Assembly: GCF_026230105.1 (NCBI RefSeq)
Contig: NW_026614266.1
Span: 124,001-188,000 of the forward strand
Reading direction: 5' to 3'
Length of the DNA stretch: 64,000 nt
Source of the DNA: Diorhabda sublineata
Taxonomy: Eukaryota; Arthropoda; Insecta; Coleoptera; Chrysomelidae
Numbering within the stretch: the stretch's first letter is position 1; every line of letters starts with the position of its first letter. Below the pieces are notes generated by a model, which worked only from the letters and a program-made list of their open reading frames with translations, was not told the origin of the DNA and did not search any database. The position numbers were made by a program, and so were the translations under genes. Positions 10,687-24,600 of the stretch are shown here, piece after piece.

Positions 10687-13600
10687 AGACTCTCTCAAAT
10701 ATATAAGAAATGTTGAAATTCGACTTCAAATTAGGAAGATAGACTTTGAAATTTTCAATCAACACAAAGTGACAGTAGACCTCAATGGGCTTCAATGGAT
10801 GTTAATCGACGATATCTGACAAAGATAGATGCAAACTCTCTCAAATATATAAGAAATGTTGAAATTCGACTTCAAATTAGGAAGATAGACTTTGAAAATT
10901 TTCAATCAACACAAATTGACAATCGACCTCAATGGGCTTCAATGGATGTTAATCGCCTATATCTGACAAAGTTAGATGCAAACTCACTCAAATATATAAG
11001 AAATGTTGAAATTCGACTTCAAATTAGGAAGATAGACTTTGAAAATTTTCAATCAACACAAAGTGACAGTTGACTTCAATTGGCTTCAGTAGATGTTAAT
11101 CGACGATATCTGACAAAGTTAGATGCAAACTCTCTCAAATATATAAGAAATGTTGAAATTCGACTTCAAATTAGGAAGATAGACTTTGAAAATTTTCAAT
11201 CAACACAAATTGACAATCGACCTCAATGGGCTTCAGTGGATGTTAATCGACGATATCTGACAAAGTTTGATGCAAACTCTCTCAAATATATAAGAAATGT
11301 TGAAATTCGACTTCAAATTAGGAAGATAGACTTTAAAAATTTTCAATCAACACAAAGTGACAGTTGACCTCAATGGACTTCAATGGATGTTAATCGACGA
11401 TATCTGACAAAGATAGATGCAAACTCTCTCAAATATATAAGAAATGTTGAAATTCGACTTCAAATTAGGAAGATAGTCTTTGAAAATTTTTAATCAACAC
11501 AAATTGACAATCGACCTCAATGGGCTTCAATGGATGTTAAACGCCTATATCTGACAAAGTTAGATGCAAACTCACTCAAATATATAAGAAATGTTGAAAT
11601 TCGACTTCAAATTAGGAAGATAGACTTTGAAAATTTTCAATCAACACAAAGTGACAGTTGACTTCAATTGGCTTCAGTAGATGTTAATCGACGATATCTG
11701 ACAAAGTTAGATGCAAACTCTCTCAAATATATAAGAAATGTTGAAATTCGACTTCAAATTAGGAAGATAGACTTTGAAAATTTTCAATCAACACAAATTG
11801 ACAATCGACCTCAATGGGCTTCAGTGGATGTTAATCGACGATATCTGACAAAGTTTGATGCAAACTCTCTCAAATATATAAGAAATGTTGAAATTCGACT
11901 TCAAATTAGGAAGATAGACTTTAAAAATTTTCAATCAACACAAAGTGACAGTTGACCTCAATGGACTTCAATGGATGTTAATCGACGATATCTGACAAAG
12001 ATAGATGCAAACTCTCTCAAATATATAAGAAATGTTGAAATTCGACTTCAAATTAGGAAGATAGTCTTTGAAAATTTTTAATCAACACAAATTGACAATC
12101 GACCTCAATGGGCTTCAATGGATGTTAAACGCCTATATCTGACAAAGTTAGATGCAAACTCACTCAAATATATAAGAAATGTTGAAATTCGACTTCAAAT
12201 TAGGAAGATAGACTTTGAAAATTTTCAATCAACACAAAGTGACAGTTGACCTCAATGGACTTCAATGGATGTTAATCGCCTATATCTGACAAAGTTAGAT
12301 GCAAACTCACTCAAATATATGAGAAATGTTAAAATTCGACTTCAAATTAGGAAGATAGACTTTGAAAATTTTCAATCAACACAAAGTGACAGTCGACCTC
12401 AATGGGCTTCAGTGGATGTTAATCGACGATATCTGACAAAGTTAGATGCGAACTCACTCAAATATATGAGAAATGTTGAAATTCGACTTCAAATTAGGAA
12501 GATAGACTTTGAAAATTTTCAATCAACACAAAGTGACAGTCGACCTCAATTGGCTTGAGTAGATGTTAATCGACGATATCTGACAAAGTTAGATGCAGAC
12601 TCTCTCAAATATATAAGAAATGTTGAAATTCGACTTCAAATTAGGAAGATAGACTTTGAAAATTTTCAATCAACACAAAGTGACAGTTGACTTCAATTGG
12701 CTTCAGTAGATGTTAATCGACGATATCTGACAAAGTTAGATGCAAACTCTCTCAAATATATAAGAAATGTTGAAATTCGACTTCAAATTAGGAAGATAGA
12801 CTTTGAAAATTTTCAATCAACACAAATTGACAATCGACCTCAATGGGCTTCAGTGGATGTTAATCGACGATATCTGACAAAGTTTGATGCAAACTCTCTC
12901 AAATATATAAGAAATGTTGAAATTCGACTTCAAATTAGGAAGATAGACTTTAAAAATTTTCAATCAACACAAAGTGACAGTTGACCTCAATGGACTTCAA
13001 TGGATGTTAATCGCCTATATCTGACAAAGTTAGATGCAAACTCACTCAAATATATGAGAAATGTTGAAATTCGACTTCAAATTAGGAAGATAGACTTTGA
13101 AAATTTTCAATCAACACAAAGTGACAGTCGACCTCAATTGGCTTCAGTAGATGTTAATCGACGATATCTGACAAAGTTAGATGCAGACTCTCTCAAATAT
13201 ATAAGAAATGTTGAAATTCGACTTCAAATTAGGAAGATAGACTTTGAAATTTTCAATCAACACAAAGTGACAGTAGACCTCAATGGGCTTCAATGGATGT
13301 TAATCGACGATATCTGACAAAGATAGATGCAAACTCTCTCAAATATATAAGAAATGTTGAAATTCGACTTCAAATTAGGAAGATAGACTTTGAAAATTTT
13401 CAATCAACACAAATTGACAATCGACCTCAATGGGCTTCAATGGATGTTAATCGCCTATATCTGACAAAGTTAGATGCAAACTCACTCAAATATATAAGAA
13501 ATGTTGAAATTCGACTTCAAATTAGGAAGATAGACTTGAAAATTTTCAATCAACACAAATTGACAATCGACCTCAATGGGCTTCAATGGATGTTAATCGC

Positions 13601-15494
13601 CTATATCTGACAAAGTTAGATGCAAACTCACTCAAATATATAAGAAATGTTGAAATTCGACTTCAAATTAGGAAGATAGACTTTGAAATTTTCAATCAAC
13701 ACAAAGTGACAGTAGACCTCAATGGGCTTCAATGGAAGTTAATCGACGATATCTGACAAAGATAGATGCAAACTCTTTCAAATATATAAGAAATGTTGAA
13801 ATTCGACTTCAAATTAGGAAGATAGACTTTGAAAATTTTCAATCAACACAAATTGACAATCGACCTCAATGGGTTTCAATGGATGTTAATCGCCTATATC
13901 TGACAAAGTTAGATGCAAACTCACTCAAATATATGAGAAATGTTGAAATTCGACTTCAAATTAGGAAGATATACTTTGAAAATTTTCAATCAACACAAAG
14001 TGACAGTCGACCTCAATGGGCTCCAGTAGATGTTAATCGACGATATCTGACAAAGTTAGATGCAAACTCTCTCGAATATATAAGAAATGTTGAAATTCGA
14101 CTTCAAATTAGGAAGATAGACTTTGAAAATTTTCAATCAACACAAAGTGACAGTTGACCTCAATGGACTTCAATGGATGTTAATCGACGATATCTGACAA
14201 AGTTAAATGCAAACTCTTTCAAATATATAAGAAATGTTGAAATTCGACTTCAAATTAGGAAGATAGACTTTGAAAATTTTCAATCAACACAAAGTGACAG
14301 TTGACCTCAATGGACTTCAATGGATGTTAATCGACGATATCTGACAAAGTTAGATGGAAACTCTCTCAAATATATAAGAAATGTTGAAATTCGACTTCAA
14401 ATTAGGAAGATAGACTTTGAAATTTTCAATCAACACAAAGTGACAGTAGACCTCAATGGGCTTCAATGGAAGTTAATCGACGATATCTGACAAAGATAGA
14501 TGCAAACTCTCTCGAATATATGAGAAATGTTGAAATTCGACTTCAAATTAGGAAGATAGACTTTGAAAATTTTCAATCAACACAAATTGACAATCGACCT
14601 CAATGGGCTTCAGTGGATGTTAATCGACGATATCTGACAAAGTTTGATGCAAACTCTCTCAAATATATAAGAAATGTTGAAATTCGACTTCAAATTAGGA
14701 AGATAGACTTTAAAAATTTTCAATCAACACAAAGTGACAGTTGACCTCAATGGACTTCAATGGATGTTAATCGCCTATATCTGACAAAGTTAGATGCAAA
14801 CTCACTCAAATATATGAGAAATGTTGAAATTCGACTTCAAATAAGGAAGATAGACTTTGAAAATTTTCAATCAACGCAAAGTGACAGTCGACCTCAATGG
14901 GCTTCAGCGGATGTTAATCGACGATATCTGACAAAGTTTGATGCAAACTCTCTCAAATATATAAGAAATGTTGAAATTCGACTTCAAATTAGGAAGATAG
15001 ACTTTAAAAATTTTCAATCAACACAAAGTGACAGTTGACCTCAATGGACTTCAATGGATGTTAATCGCCTATATCTGACAAAGTTAGATGCAAACTCACT
15101 CAAATATATGAGAAATGTTGAAATTCGACTTCAAATTAGGAAGATAGACTTTGAAAATTTTCAATCAACACAAAGTGACAGTCGACCTCAATGGGCTTCA
15201 GCGGATGTTAATCGACGATATCTGACAAAGTTTGATGCAAACTCTCTCAAATATATAAGAAATGTTGAAATTCGACTTCAAATTAGGAAGATAGACTTTA
15301 AAAATTTTCAATCAAAACAAAGTGACAGTTGACCTCAATGGACTTCAATGGATGTTAATCGACGATATCTGACAAAGTTAGATGCAAACTCTCTCGAATA
15401 TATGAGAAATGTTGAAATCGACTTCAAATTAGGAAGATAGACTTTGAAAATTTTCAATCAACACAAATTGACAATCGACCTCAATGTGCTTCAG
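10687..15494. repeat. 35-monomer block, second copy (offset 5,139 bp)
   Basis: This is the tandem partner of 5,548-10,355 and shares every rare marker listed there. The left limit is set by GCGGAC (5,547) against GCAGAC (10,686). The right limit is set by CAGCGGATG (10,355) against CAGTGGATG (15,494). Fold-over of the assembly cannot be excluded from sequence alone, although the differing flanks argue for a real duplication. Confidence 0.86.
11080..12255. repeat. 588-bp tetramer pair, second instance
   Basis: Copies at 11,080 and 11,668 are 588 bp apart and match 5,941 and 6,529 at 5,139 bp. The tetramer pair therefore existed before the 5.1-kb duplication, which gives a relative order of events. 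Confidence 0.85.
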
Positions 15495-16081
15495 TGGATG
15501 TTAATCGACGATATCTGACAAAGTTAGATGCAAACACACTCAAATATATGAGAAATGTTGAAATTCGACTTCAAATTAGGAAGATAGACTTTGAAAATTT
15601 TCAATCAACACAAAGTGACAGTCGACCTCAATGGGCTTCAGCGGATGTTAATCGACGATATCTGACAAAGTTTGATGCAAACTCTCTCAAATATATAAGA
15701 AATGTTGAAATTCGACTTCAAATTAGGAAGATAGACTTTAAAAATTTTCAATCAACACAAAGTGACAGTTGACCTCAATGGACTTCAATGGATGTTAATC
15801 GCCTATATCTGACAAAGTTAGATGCAAACTCACTCAAATATATGAGAAATGTTGAAATTCGACCTCAAATTAGGAAGATAGACTTTGAAAATTTTCAATC
15901 AACACAAAGTGACAGTCGACCTCAATGGGCTTCAGCGGATGTTAATCGACGATATCTGACAAAGTTTGATGCAAACTCTCTCAAATATATAAGAAATGTT
16001 GAAATTCGACTTCAAATTAGGAAGATAGACTTTAAAAATTTTCAATCAAAACAAAGTGACAGTTGACCTCAATGGACTTCA
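14466..16081. repeat. dimer series continued, with extra copies at 15,494 and 15,788
   Basis: Dimers at 14,466, 14,760 and 15,054 copy those at 9,327-10,208. They are followed by similar dimers at 15,494 and 15,788 with one dimer-length segment between (15,348-15,493 is a 146-bp GAAATCGAC unit). The dimer at 15,788 carries the variant ATTCGACCTC, which reappears at 24,083 and 26,287. Confidence 0.8.
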
Positions 16082-16374
16082 ATGGATGTTAATCGACGAT
16101 ATCTGACAAAGTTAGATGCAAACTCTCTCGAATATATGAGAAATGTTGAAATCGACTTCAAATTAGGAAGATAGACTTTGAAAATTTTCAATCAACACAA
16201 ATTGACAATCGACCTCAATGGGCTTCAGTGGATGTTAATCGACGATATCTGACAAAGTTAGATGCAAACACACTCAAATATATGAGAAATGTTGAAATTT
16301 GACTTCGAATTAGGGAGATAGACTTTAAAAATTTTCAATCAACACAAAGTGACAGTCGACCTCAATGGGCTTCA

Positions 16375-17514
16375 ATGGATGTTAATCGCCTATATCTGAC
16401 AAAGTTAGATGCAAACTCACTCAAATATATGGGAAATGTTGAAATTCGACTTCAAATTAGGAAGATAGACTTTGAAAATTTTCAATCAACACAAATTGAC
16501 AATCGACCTCAATGGGCTTCAATGGATGTTAATCGCCTATATCTGACAAAGTTAGATGCAAACTCACTCAAATATATGAGAAATGTTGAAATTCGACTTC
16601 AAATTAGGAAGATAGACTTTGAATATTTTCAATCAACACAAATTGACAATCGACCTCAATGGGCTTCAGTGGATGTCAATCGACGATATCTGACAAAGTT
16701 AGATGCAAACACACTCAAATATATGAGAAATGTTGAAATTTGACTTCGAATTAGGGAGATAGACTTTAAAAATTTTCAATCAACACAAAGTGACAGTCGA
16801 CCTCAATGGGCTTCAATGGATGTTAATCGCCTATATCTGGCAAAGTTAGATGCAAACTCACTCAAATATATGGGAAATGTTGAAATTCGACTTCAAATTA
16901 GGAAGATAGACTTTGAAAATTTTCAATCAACACAAATTGACAATCGACCTCAATGGGCTTCAATGGATGTTAATCGACGATATCTGACAAAGTTAGATGC
17001 AAACACACTCAAATATATGAGAAATGTTGAAATTTGACTTCGAATTAGGGAGATAGACTTTAAAAATTTTCAATCAACACAAAGTGACATTCGACCTCAA
17101 TGGGCTTCAATGGATGTTAATCGCCTATATCTGACAAAGTTAGATGCAAACTCACTCAAATATATGGGAAATGTTGAAATTCGACTTCAAATTTGGAAGA
17201 TAGACTTTGAAAATTTTCAATCAACACAAATTGACAATCGACCTCAATGGGCTTCAATGGATGTTAATCGCCTATATCTGACAAAGTTAGATGCAAACTC
17301 ACTCAAATTTATAAGAAATGTTGAAATTCGACTTCAAATTAGGAAGATAGACTTTGAAAATTTTCAATCAACACAAAGTGACAGTCGACCTCAATTGGCT
17401 TCAGTAGATGTTAATCGACGATATCTGACAAAGTTAGATGCAAACTCTCTCAAATATATAAGAAATGTTGAAATTCGACTTCAAATTAGGAAGATAGACT
17501 TTGAAAATTTTTAA
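16375..17514. repeat. GGGAAATG-marked block, first copy
   Basis: Units with TATATGGGAAATG (16,430, 16,870 and 17,164) alternate with TTTGACTTCGAATTAGGGAG units and include the rare forms CTGGCAAAG (16,838), GATGTCAATC (16,673), GAATATTTTC (16,621) and AAATTTGGAAG (17,190). All recur at +8,225 and +10,429 bp. The marker is found only between about 16.4 and 27.6 kb. Confidence 0.85.
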
Positions 17515-20500
17515 TCAACACAAATTGACAATCGACCTCAATGGGCTTCAATGGATGTTAATCGCCTATATCTGACAAAGTTAGATGCAAACGCACTCAA
17601 ATATATAAGAAATGTTGAAATTCGACTTCAAATTAGGAAGATAGACTTTGAAAATTTTCAATCAACACAAATTGACAATCGACCTCAATGGGCTTCAATG
17701 GATGTTAATCGCCTATATCTGACAAACTTAGATGCAAACTCACTCAAATATATGAGAAATGTTGAAATTCGACTTCAAATTAGGAAGATAGACTTTAAAA
17801 ATTTTCAATCAACACAAAGTGTCAGTTGACCTCAATGGACTTCAATGGATGTTAATCGCGTATATCTGACAAAGTTAGATGCAAACACACTCAAATATAT
17901 GAGAAATGTTGAAATTTGACTTCAAATTAGGGAGATAGACTTTAAAAATTTTCAATCAACACAAAGTGACAGTCGACCTCAATGGGCTTCAATGGATGTT
18001 AATCGCCTATATCTGACAAAGTTAGATGCAAACTCACTCAAATATATGAGAAATGTTGAAATTCGACTTCAAATTAGGAAGATAGACTTTGAAAATTTTC
18101 AATCAACACAAAGTGACAGTTGACCTCAATTGGCTTCAGTAAATGTTAATCCACGATATCTGACAAAGTTAGATGCAAACTCTCTCAAATATATAAGAAA
18201 TGTTGAAATTCGACTTCAAATTAGGAAGATAGACTTTGAAATTTTCAATCAACACAAAGTGACAGTAGACCTCAATGGGCTTCAATGGAAGTTAATCGAC
18301 GATATCTGACAAAGATAGATGCAAACTCTCTCAAATATATAAGAAATGTTGAAATTCAACTTCAAATTAGGAAGATAGACTTTGAAAATTTTCAATCAAC
18401 ACAAATTGACAATTGACCTCAATGGGCTTCAATGGATGTTAATCGCCTATATCTGACAAAGTTAGATGCAAACTCACTCAAATATATGAGAAATGTTGAA
18501 ATTCGACTTCAAATTAGGAAGATAGACTTTGAAAATTTTCAATCAACACAAAGTGACAGTCGACGTCAATTGGCTTCAGTAGATGTTAATCGACGATATC
18601 TGACAAAGTTAGATGCAAACTCTCTCAAATATATAAGAAATGTTGAAATTCGACTTCAAATTAGGAAGATAGACTTTGAAAATTTTCAATCAACACAAAG
18701 TGACAGTCGACCTCAATTGTCTTCAGTAGATGTTAATCGATGATATCTGACAAAGTTAGATGCAAACTCTCTCAAATATATAAGAAATGTTGAAATTCGA
18801 CTTCAAATTAGGAAGATAGATTTTGAAAATTTTCAATCAACACAAATTGACAATCGACCTCAATGGGCTTCAATGGATGTTAATCGCCTATATCTGACAA
18901 AGTTAGATGCAAACTCACTCAAATATATGAGAAATGTTGAAATTCGACTTCAAATTAGGAAGATAGACTTTAAAAATTTTCAATCAACACAAAGTGTCAG
19001 TTGACCTCAATGGACTTCAATGGATGTTAATCGCGTATATCTGACAAAGTTAGATGCAAACACACTCAAATATATGAGAAATGTTGAAATTCGACTTCAA
19101 ATTAGGAAGATAGACTTTGAAAATTTTCAATCAACACAAAGTGACAGTCGACCTCAATTGGCTTCAGTAGATGTTAATCGACGATATCTGACAAAGTTAG
19201 ATGCAAACTCTCTCAAATATATAAGAAATGTTGAAATTCGACTTCAAATTAGGAAGATAGACTTTGAAAATTTTTAATCAACACAAATTGACAATCGACC
19301 TCAATGGGCTTCAATGGATGTTAATCGCCTATATCTGACAAAGTTAGATGCAAACGCACTCAAATATATAAGAAATGTTGAAATTCGACTTCAAATTAGG
19401 AAGATAGACTTTGAAAATTTTCAATCAACACAAATTGACAATCGACCTCAATGGGCTTCAATGGATGTTAATCGCCTATATCTGACAAACTTAGATGCAA
19501 ACTCACTCAAATATATGAGAAATGTTGAAATTCGACTTCAAATTAGGAAGATAGACTTTAAAAATTTTCAATCAACACAAAGTGTCAGTTGACCTCAATG
19601 GACTTCAATGGATGTTAATCGCGTATATCTGACAAAGTTAGATGCAAACACACTCAAATATATGAGAAATGTTGAAATTTGACTTCAAATTAGGGAGATA
19701 GACTTTAAAAATTTTCAATCAACACAAAGTGACAGTCGACCTCAATGGGCTTCAATGGATGTTAATCGCCTATATCTGACAAAGTTAGATGCAAACTCAC
19801 TCAAATATATGAGAAATGTTGAAATTCGACTTCAAATTAGGAAGATAGACTTTGAAAATTTTCAATCAACACAAAGTGACAGTTGACCTCAATTGGCTTC
19901 AGTAAATGTTAATCCACGATATCTGACAAAGTTAGATGCAAACTCTCTCAAATATATAAGAAATGTTGAAATTCGACTTCAAATTAGGAAGATAGACTTT
20001 GAAATTTTCAATCAACACAAAGTGACAGTAGACCTCAATGGGCTTCAATGGAAGTTAATCGACGATATCTGACAAAGATAGATGCAAACTCTCTCAAATA
20101 TATAAGAAATGTTGAAATTCAACTTCAAATTAGGAAGATAGACTTTGAAAATTTTCAATCAACACAAATTGACAATTGACCTCAATGGGCTTCAATGGAT
20201 GTTAATCGCCTATATCTGACAAAGTTAGATGCAAACTCACTCAAATATATGAGAAATGTTGAAATTCGACTTCAAATTAGGAAGATAGACTTTGAAAATT
20301 TTCAATCAACACAAAGTGACAGTCGACGTCAATTGGCTTCAGTAGATGTTAATCGACGATATCTGACAAAGTTAGATGCAAACTCTCTCAAATATATAAG
20401 AAATGTTGAAATTCGACTTCAAATTAGGAAGATAGACTTTTAAAATTTTCAATCAACACAAAGTGACAGTCGACCTCAATTGTCTTCAGTAGATGTTAAT

Positions 20501-20929
20501 CGATGATATCTGACAAAGTTAGATGCAAACTCTCTCAAATATATAAGAAATGTTGAAATTCGACTTCAAATTAGGAAGATAGATTTTGAAAATTTTCAAT
20601 CAACACAAATTGACAATCGACCTCAATGGGCTTCAATGGATGTTAATCGCCTATATCTGACAAAGTTAGATGCAAACTCACTCAAATATATGAGAAATGT
20701 TGAAATTCGACTTCAAATTAGGAAGATAGACTTTAAAAATTTTCAATCAACACAAAGTGTCAGTTGACCTCAATGGACTTCAATGGATGTTAATCGCGTA
20801 TATCTGACAAAGTTAGATGCAAACACACTCAAATATATGAGAAATGTTGAAATTCGACTTCAAATTAGGAAGATAGACTTTGAAAATTTTCAATCAACAC
20901 AAAGTGACAGTCGACCTCAATTGGCTTCA
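17404..20929. repeat. 1,763-bp tandem duplication (12 monomers), two copies
   Basis: Starts 17,551, 18,432 and 19,020 match 19,314, 20,195 and 20,783 at 1,763 bp (12 x 147 minus 1). Shared rare forms are GCAAACGCAC, CTGACAAACTTAG, GTAAATGTTAATCCACG (18,139 and 19,902), AAATTCAACTTC (18,354 and 20,117), GTCGACGTC (18,560 and 20,323) and AATCGATGATATC. A private change, GACTTTTAAAATTTTC at about 20,437, makes a TAA in the second copy only. The first part also recurs at 27,980 (offset 10,429). Confidence 0.87.
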
Positions 20930-21609
20930 GTAGATGTTAATCGACGATATCTGACAAAGTTAGATGCAAACTCTCTCAAATATATAAGAAATGTTGAAAT
21001 TCGACTTCAAATTAGGAAGATAGACTTTGAAAATTTTCAATCAACACAAATTGACAATCGACCTCAATGGGCTTCAATGGATGTTAATCGCCGATATCTG
21101 ACAAAGTTAGATGCAAACTCACTCAAATATATGAGGAATGTTGAAATTCGACTTCAAATTAGGAAGATAGACTTTAAAAATTTTCGATCAACACAAAGTG
21201 ACAGTTGACCTCAATGGGCTTCAGTGGATGTTAATCGACGATATCTGACAAAGTTTGATGCAAACTCTCTCAAATATATAAGAAATGTTGAAATTCGACT
21301 TCAAATTGGGAAGATAGACTTTGAAAATTTTCAATCAACACAAAGTGACAGTTGACCTCAATGGACCTCAATGGATGTTAATCGCGTATATCTGACAAAG
21401 TTAGATGCAAACACACTCAAATATATGAGAAATGTTGAAATTCGACTTCAAATTAGGAAGATAGACTTTGAAAATTTTCAATCAACACAAATTGACAATC
21501 GACCTCAATGGGCTTCAATGGATGTTAATCGCCTATATCTGACAAAGTTAGATGCAAACTCACTCAAATATATGAGAAATGTTGAAATTCGACTTCGAAT
21601 TAGGGAGAT

Positions 21610-24600
21610 AGACTTGAAAATTTTCAATCAACACAAATTGACAATCGACCTCAATGGGCTTCAATGGATGTTAATCGCCTATATCTGACAAAGTTAGATG
21701 CAAACTCACTCAAATATATAAGAAATGTTGAAATTCGACTTCAAATTAGGAAGATAGACTTTGAAATTTTCAATCAACACAAAGTGACAGTAGACCTCAA
21801 TGGGCTTCAATGGAAGTTAATCGACGATATCTGACAAAGATAGATGCAAACTCTTTCAAATATATAAGAAATGTTGAAATTCGACTTCAAATTAGGAAGA
21901 TAGACTTTTAAAATTTTCAATCAACACAAAGTGACAGTTGACCTCAATGGGCTTCAATGGATGTTAATCGACGATATCTGACAAAGTTAGATGCGAACTC
22001 ACTCAAATATATGAGAAATGTTGAAATTCGACTTCAAATTAGGAAGATAGACTTTGAAAATTTTCAATCAACACAAAGTGACAGTTGACCTCAATGGGCT
22101 TCAATGGATGTTAATCGCGTATATCTGACAAAGTTAGATGCAAACTCACTCAAATATATGAGAAATGTTGAAATTCGACTTCAAATTAGGAAGATAGACT
22201 TTGAAAATTTTCAATCAACACAAAGTGACAGTCGACCTCAATGGGCTCCAGTAGATGTTAATCGACGATATCTGACAAAGTTAGATGCAAACTCTCTCGA
22301 ATATATAAGAAATGTTGAAATTCGACTTCAAATTAGGAAGAGAGACTTTGAAAATTTTCAATCAACACAAAGTGACAGTTGACCTCAATGGACTTCAATG
22401 GATGTTAATCGCCTATATCTGACAAAGTTAGATGCAAACTCTCTCAAATATATAAGAAATGTTGAAATTCGACTTCAAATTAGGAAGATAGACTTTGAAA
22501 ATTTTCAATCAACACAAAGTGACAGTTGACCTCAATGGACTTCAATGGATGTTAATCGACGATATCTGACAAAGTTAGATGGAAACTCTCTCAAATATAT
22601 AAGAAATGTTGAAATTCGACTTCAAATTAGGAAGATAGACTTTGAAATTTTCAATCAACACAAAGTGACAGTAGACCTCAATGGGCTTCAATGGAAGTTA
22701 ATCGACGATATCTGACAAAGATAGATGCAAACTCTCTCGAATATATGAGAAATGTTGAAATTCGACTTCAAATTAGGAAGATAGACTTTGAAAATTTTCA
22801 ATCAACACAAATTGACAATCGACCTCAATGGGCTTCAGTGGATGTTAATCGACGATATCTGACAAAGTTTGATGCAAACTCTCTCAAATATATAAGAAAT
22901 GTTGAAATTCGACTTCAAATTAGGAAGATAGACTTTAAAAATTTTCAATCAACACAAAGTGACAGTTGACCTCAATGGACTTCAATGGATGTTAATCGCC
23001 TATATCTGACAAAGTTAGATGCAAACTCACTCAAATATATGAGAAATGTTGAAATTCGACTTCAAATAAGGAAGATAGACTTTGAAAATTTTCAATCAAC
23101 ACAAAGTGACAGTCGACCTCAATGGGCTTCAGCGGATGTTAATCGACGATATCTGACAAAGTTTGATGCAAACTCTCTCAAATATATAAGAAATGTTGAA
23201 ATTCGACTTCAAATTAGGAAGATAGACTTTAAAAATTTTCAATCAACACAAAGTGACAGTTGACCTCAATGGACTTCAATGGATGTTAATCGCCTATATC
23301 TGACAAAGTTAGATGCAAACTCACTCAAATATATGAGAAATGTTGAAATTCGACTTCAAATTAGGAAGATAGACTTTGAAAATTTTCAAGCAACACAAAG
23401 TGACAGTCGACCTCAATGGGCTTCAGCGGATGTTAATCGACGATATCTGACAAAGTTTGATGCAAACTCTCTCAAATATATAAGAAATGTTGAAATTCGA
23501 CTTCAAATTAGGAAGATAGACTTTAAAAATTTTCAATCAAAACAAAGTGAGAGTTGACCTCAATGGACTTCAATGGATGTTAATCGACGATATCTGACAA
23601 AGTTAGATGCAAACTCTCTCGAATATATGAGAAATGTTGAAATCGACTTCAAATTAGGAAGATAGACTTTGAAAATTTTCAATCAACACAAATTGACAAT
23701 CGACCTCAATGGGCTTCAGTGGATGTTAATCGACGATATCTGACAAAGTTAGATGCAAACACACTCAAATATATGAGAAATGTTGAAATTCGACTTCAAA
23801 TTAGGAAGATAGACTTTGAAAATTTTCAATCAACACAAAGTGACAGTCGACCTCAATGGGCTTCAGCGGATGTTAATCGACGATATCTGACAAAGTTTGA
23901 TGCAAACTCTCTCAAATATATAAGAAATGTTGAAATTCGACTTCAAATTAGGAAGATAGACTTTAAAAATTTTCAATCAACACAAAGTGACAGTTGACCT
24001 CAATGGACTTCAATGGATGTTAATCGCCTATATCTGACAAAGTTAGATGCAAACTCACTCAAATATATGAGAAATGTTGAAATTCGACCTCAAATTAGGA
24101 AGATAGACTTTGAAAATTTTCAATCAACACAAAGTGACAGTCGACCTCAATGGGCTTCAGCGGATGTTAATCGACGATATCTGACAAAGTTTGATGCAAA
24201 CTCTCTCAAATATATAAGAAATGTTGAAATTCGACTTCAAATTAGGAAGATAGACTTTAAAAATTTTCAATCATAACAAAGTGACAGTTGACCTCAATGG
24301 ACTTCAATGGATGTTAATCGACGATATCTGACAAAGTTAGATGCAAACTCTCTCGAATATATGAGAAATGTTGAAATCGACTTCAAATTAGGAAGATAGA
24401 CTTTGAAAATTTTCAATCAACACAAATTGACAATCGACCTCAATGGGCTTCAGTGGATGTTAATCGACGATATCTGACAAAGTTAGATGCAAACACACTC
24501 AAATATATGAGAAATGTTGAAATTTGACTTCGAATTAGGGAGATAGACTTTAAAAATTTTCAATCAACACAAAGTGACAGTCGACCTCAATGGGCTTCAA

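Noticed and set aside
20420..20450. Specific mutation creating TAA (GACTTTTAAAATTTTC) as a translational stop of functional meaning
   Set aside because: It is a private base change in a non-coding satellite copy. A similar form at about 21,905 shows it recurs or was copied, without consequence.
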